Shown here piece after piece: positions 14,301 through 16,153 of a stretch of DNA of 16,153 bases. The DNA is from Baffinella frigidus. Lineage: Eukaryota > Cryptophyceae > Cryptomonadales > Baffinellaceae. Position 1 is the stretch's first letter, and every line of letters starts with the position of its first letter. The notes under the pieces are model-generated. The model searched no databases, was not told the DNA's origin, and worked only from the letters and a program-made list of their open reading frames with translations. The stretch lies in assembly GCA_026770585.1 (NCBI GenBank), contig MU646305.1, forward strand, positions 810,256-826,408, read 5' to 3'. The position numbers and the translations under genes were made by a program.

Positions 14301-14400
14301 TCCCTTAAGTGGCCGCTGGTCAAATTTGACCGCCAAGAGGTCGCAGGCAGGTCCTAGGGCCCTACGGTAGGGCGTATGATCCTACTGGCCACTTAAGAGA
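14301..14400 (+). mobile_element. Family 3 MITE, copy 8, inside telomere-like DNA
   Basis: TCCCTTAAGTGGCCG start, GGCCACTTAAGAGA end, TA at 14299-14300 and 14401-14402, exactly 100 bp. GGTCAAATTTGACC palindrome and core GTCCTAGGGCCCTACGGTAG inside. Confidence 0.92.
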
Positions 14401-14402
14401 TA

Positions 14403-14918
14403 CTCTACACCCTATACTCAAAAGCCTAAAGCCTAAATCCTACACCCGAAATCCTCAACCCTCAACCATCAACCACGAACCATTAACTCTGAACCATCAA
14501 CCCTAGACCCTAAACCCTGAACACTAAACCCTAGGCCCCGATCCCAAAACCCTCAACCCTAACCCATAAACCCTACACCCTCAACCAGAAACCCTTAAAC
14601 CCTAAAACCTAAACACTAAACCCTAAACGCTAAACCCTAAACCCTGAACCCTAATTTGAAAACTGAACCTTACACCCTAAATCCTCAACCCTAACCCCAA
14701 CCCTAAACCCTAAACCCTAAACCCTAAACCCTAAACCCTAAACCCTAAACCCTAAGCCCCAACTCCCAAAACCCTCAACCCTCACCCATAAACCCTGCAC
14801 CCTCGACCAAAACCCCTTAAGCCTAAAACCTAAACACTGAACCCTAAACCCGAAACCCTGAACCCTAAACCATAATTTGAAAACTCAACCTTACACCCTA
14901 AACCCTAAACCCTAAACC
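14403..14918 (-). repeat. Telomere-like array, third block, with 220-bp higher-order repeat
   Basis: It contains the cleanest run, eight consecutive heptamers at 14701-14756 (seven CCCTAAA, then CCCTAAG). Segments 14542-14680 and 14764-14900 match in variant order (TCCCAAAACCCTCAACCCT ... TAATTTGAAAACT), a duplication about 220 bp apart. Confidence 0.92.
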
Positions 14919-15031
14919 TAGGGTTTAGGGTGCAGGGTGCAGGGTGTAGGGTGTAGGGTGTAGGATGTAGCGTTTAGGGTTTAGGGTTTAGGGTGTAGGG
15001 TGTAGCGTTCAGGGGTTAGGGGTTAGGGGTG
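14919..15031 (+). repeat. Inverted telomere-like arm, TTTAGGG strand
   Basis: After CCCTAAACC the sequence turns to TAGGGTTTAGGG, then GTGTAGGG and GGGGTTA variants up to the family 1 element at 15033. Confidence 0.92.
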
Positions 15032-15032
15032 A

Positions 15033-15156
15033 CAGGGGTACGTCGCTGATAAGAAACCTGCCCCCCCCTAGGACTCTACAGTAGGCCTCTCCCTAGAGCC
15101 TTTCACGTGTATGGTGGTCCTAGGTGAGGGGGGGGTCTTGCGGCGAGGTACTCCGG
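15033..15156. mobile_element. Family 1 MITE, copy 10, decayed
   Basis: CAGGGGTACGTCGCTGATAA start and a decayed GGCGAGGTACTCCGG end followed by TA. A CACGTGTATGG disruption in the middle. Confidence 0.75.
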
Positions 15157-15185
15157 TAGGGATCAGGGTTTCAGGTTCAGGCCAC

Positions 15186-15259
15186 AGAGAGAAACGTGTG
15201 TTTGTCAAGGATCAAGCCCTGCATGGCCACCATGTATTCCCAGCCGTGAAGTCCTTGTA
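15186..15259 (+). repeat. Paralog of the family 1 copy 5 flanks, lacking the element
   Basis: GAGAGAAACGTGTGTTTGTC, then GCATGGCCACCATGTATTCC. In the 5363-5557 region the same two blocks are separated by the family 1 element at 5384-5501. Confidence 0.7.
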
Positions 15260-15292
15260 CGATGCCACACCAGCGCGAGGGTTGACCGACTA

Positions 15293-15413
15293 CAGGGGTA
15301 CCTCGCTTATAAGAAAGCCCCTCCCCCTAGGACCCTACAGTAGGCCTATGCCTAGGGCTCTATGGTGGTCCTAGCTAGGGGGGGGGCACTTCCTTACGAG
15401 CGAGGTACCCCTG
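15293..15413. mobile_element. Family 1 MITE, copy 11
   Basis: CAGGGGTACCTCGCTTATAA start, ACGAGCGAGGTACCCCTG end, TA at 15291-15292 and 15414-15415. 121 bp. Confidence 0.9.
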
Positions 15414-15514
15414 TATTCTCAAGTCGACGCTCTGGGGTTGTGGTACAAATCCGTCCACTTTGGAGCGAAAAGACACCGGGCTCACCAATTTGATGCGCCC
15501 AATACGACTCGAAG

Positions 15515-15655
15515 CCACCAGCCATCCCAAGTGGCTCAAATAGTGCCCTGGAAGGTCTTCGATTTTACTCTGGACCGGGGTCGGATCCGACCCCGATCCA
15601 AGGTAAACCGAAAATACCCCTGAGCACTGTTTGAGCCACCTCCAAGGACTGGTGG
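15515..15655. mobile_element. 141-bp imperfect palindrome, candidate TIR element
   Basis: The outer arms CCACCAG and CTGGTGG enclose GTGGCTCAAATAGTGCCC and its partner GAGCACTGTTTGAGCCAC. An 18-bp perfect centre GGGGTCGGATCCGACCCC lies at 15577-15594. No clear duplication in the flanks. Confidence 0.7.
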
Positions 15656-15733
15656 AGGGACAGAGCAAGACGCACGCCACACCAGCACGCGGGACGCAGG
15701 GAGACAGGAGAGCCTCGTTTGGATCTTCATTTT

Positions 15734-16066
15734 TCAAGCGGGGATGGGGGTGCGATCGGGTTTCGCGACAGGCTTCGGGAACATGGCTTTCGCTTTTGAA
15801 GGCGTGGGGGCAGAGGAGGCGGCCTCGCTCAGCCCCAGGTGCAGGATCGCCTCGAGGAGGAGGAGGTCGAGCTCCTCTTCTTGCTCTTTCTTGGCGGCGA
15901 CCAGCAGGTTCGGGCCTTGTGTCGGAGACACAAAGCCGTCTTGGACGCCATCGGCGGGGAAGATCATGTGGCGCCAGGGCATCTTGGAAGTTGAGAGAAC
16001 GAAGGCGGCGGGAGCGTGCAGATGCGAGGAGCGATAGGACGGAGCGGGAGCGGGACGAGGGGTCAC
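15734..16066 (-). CDS. Unknown protein or exon with MPWRHMIFP
   Basis: Open for 110 codons from the ATG at 16066 to a TGA just below 15734. Residues 26-37 read TSKMPWRHMIFP, the counterpart of the 6962-7315 frame; an alternative start is the internal Met at 15980-15982 (82 residues). After that come DGFVSPTQGP, then a KKEQEEELDLLLLEAILHLGL segment that looks helical and amphipathic, then a Ser/Pro/Lys-rich tail ending PDRTPIPA. The N-terminal part up to residue 25 is not shared. I cannot name the family or judge introns. The overlapping plus-strand frames are considered shadows. Confidence 0.4.
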   Translation of the reverse strand: MTPRPAPAPSYRSSHLHAPAAFVLSTSKMPWRHMIFPADGVQDGFVSPTQGPNLLVAAKKEQEEELDLLLLEAILHLGLSEAASSAPTPSKAKAMFPKPVAKPDRTPIPA

Positions 16067-16153
16067 GAGTGGCAGGCGGTGAAACGTGTGGTGGTGGCTT
16101 ATCCGTTTGATGGTTCTGAAGTCTCTGACCGGGATGTCTTTTATCGGCAGGAA

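Noticed and set aside
12562-15031. True chromosome end
   Set aside because: Heptamers are strongly degenerate, interrupted by satellite units and a transposon, switch strand twice, and are followed by more than 1 kb of other DNA.
15219-15250. Start-codon context GCCACCATG, also at about 5522-5532
   Set aside because: The frame is very short in both copies and the segment is a dispersed duplicate.
1-16153. CRISPR array, tRNA, rRNA or bacterial operon
   Set aside because: Repeats lack regular spacers, no cloverleaf or rRNA segments were recognised, and TTTAGGG repeats and nested MITEs indicate a eukaryote.

Overview
This is repeat-dense, gene-poor nuclear DNA from a eukaryote, probably subtelomeric or another heterochromatin-like domain. 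The main lineage clue is about 2.4 kb of degenerate CCCTAAA/TTTAGGG DNA. That telomere type is known from plants and many algae and also from dinoflagellates and other alveolates, so it does not fix the organism. A protist or algal genome is my guess only. I found no tRNA, rRNA, CRISPR array, bacterial operon or convincing full-length protein gene.

Layout. 1-91 is a TA microsatellite. 92-2500 is a mosaic of a CGACTTGATCAAGACGTTATC-type dispersed repeat (repeat E), an AGAGACAACC minisatellite, TIR elements and a 435-bp imperfect palindrome. 2530-6940 is a nest of short inverted-repeat elements (MITE-like). 6960-7440 holds a GC-rich minus-strand open frame. 8229-9476 is bounded by hAT-like 16-bp inverted ends. 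9480-10940 carries a 99-bp near-perfect hairpin, many TACGAGCTCGTA-type palindromes and scattered 28-bp inverted repeats. 11830-12490 is a 21-bp satellite that flips orientation in its middle. 12562-15031 is telomere-like DNA with two strand switches, interrupted by satellite units and one TA-flanked element. 15033-15655 has more TIR elements, and 15734-16066 holds a second minus-strand open frame.

Mobile families recognised by eye. Family 1: ends CAGGGGTACCTCGCTCATAA, TA target duplication, about 106-124 bp, about 12 copies. Family 2: ends T(C/A)ATAGG, 4-bp target duplication, about 156-166 bp, 3 copies. Family 3: ends TCCCTTAAGTGGC, TA flanks, almost exactly 100 bp, about 8 copies. Family 4: about 100 bp, no clear TIR. 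Family 5: ends CCAACCCTC(A/G)CGG, two copies. Families 1-4 share one internal core, CCTACNGTAGGGYCCTAGG, although their ends differ. Repeat D looks like a retroposon: variable 5' ends, a common 3' end made of CCTAAAGGA units. Paralogous loci inside the window act as filled and empty sites, so several insertions can be reconstructed directly.

The best protein evidence is a peptide, TS(R/K)MPWRHM(V/I)FP, found in both minus-strand frames 8.7 kb apart, with mainly synonymous differences. I do not recognise the family. The other open frames mostly run through TIR elements and look like by-products of repeats.
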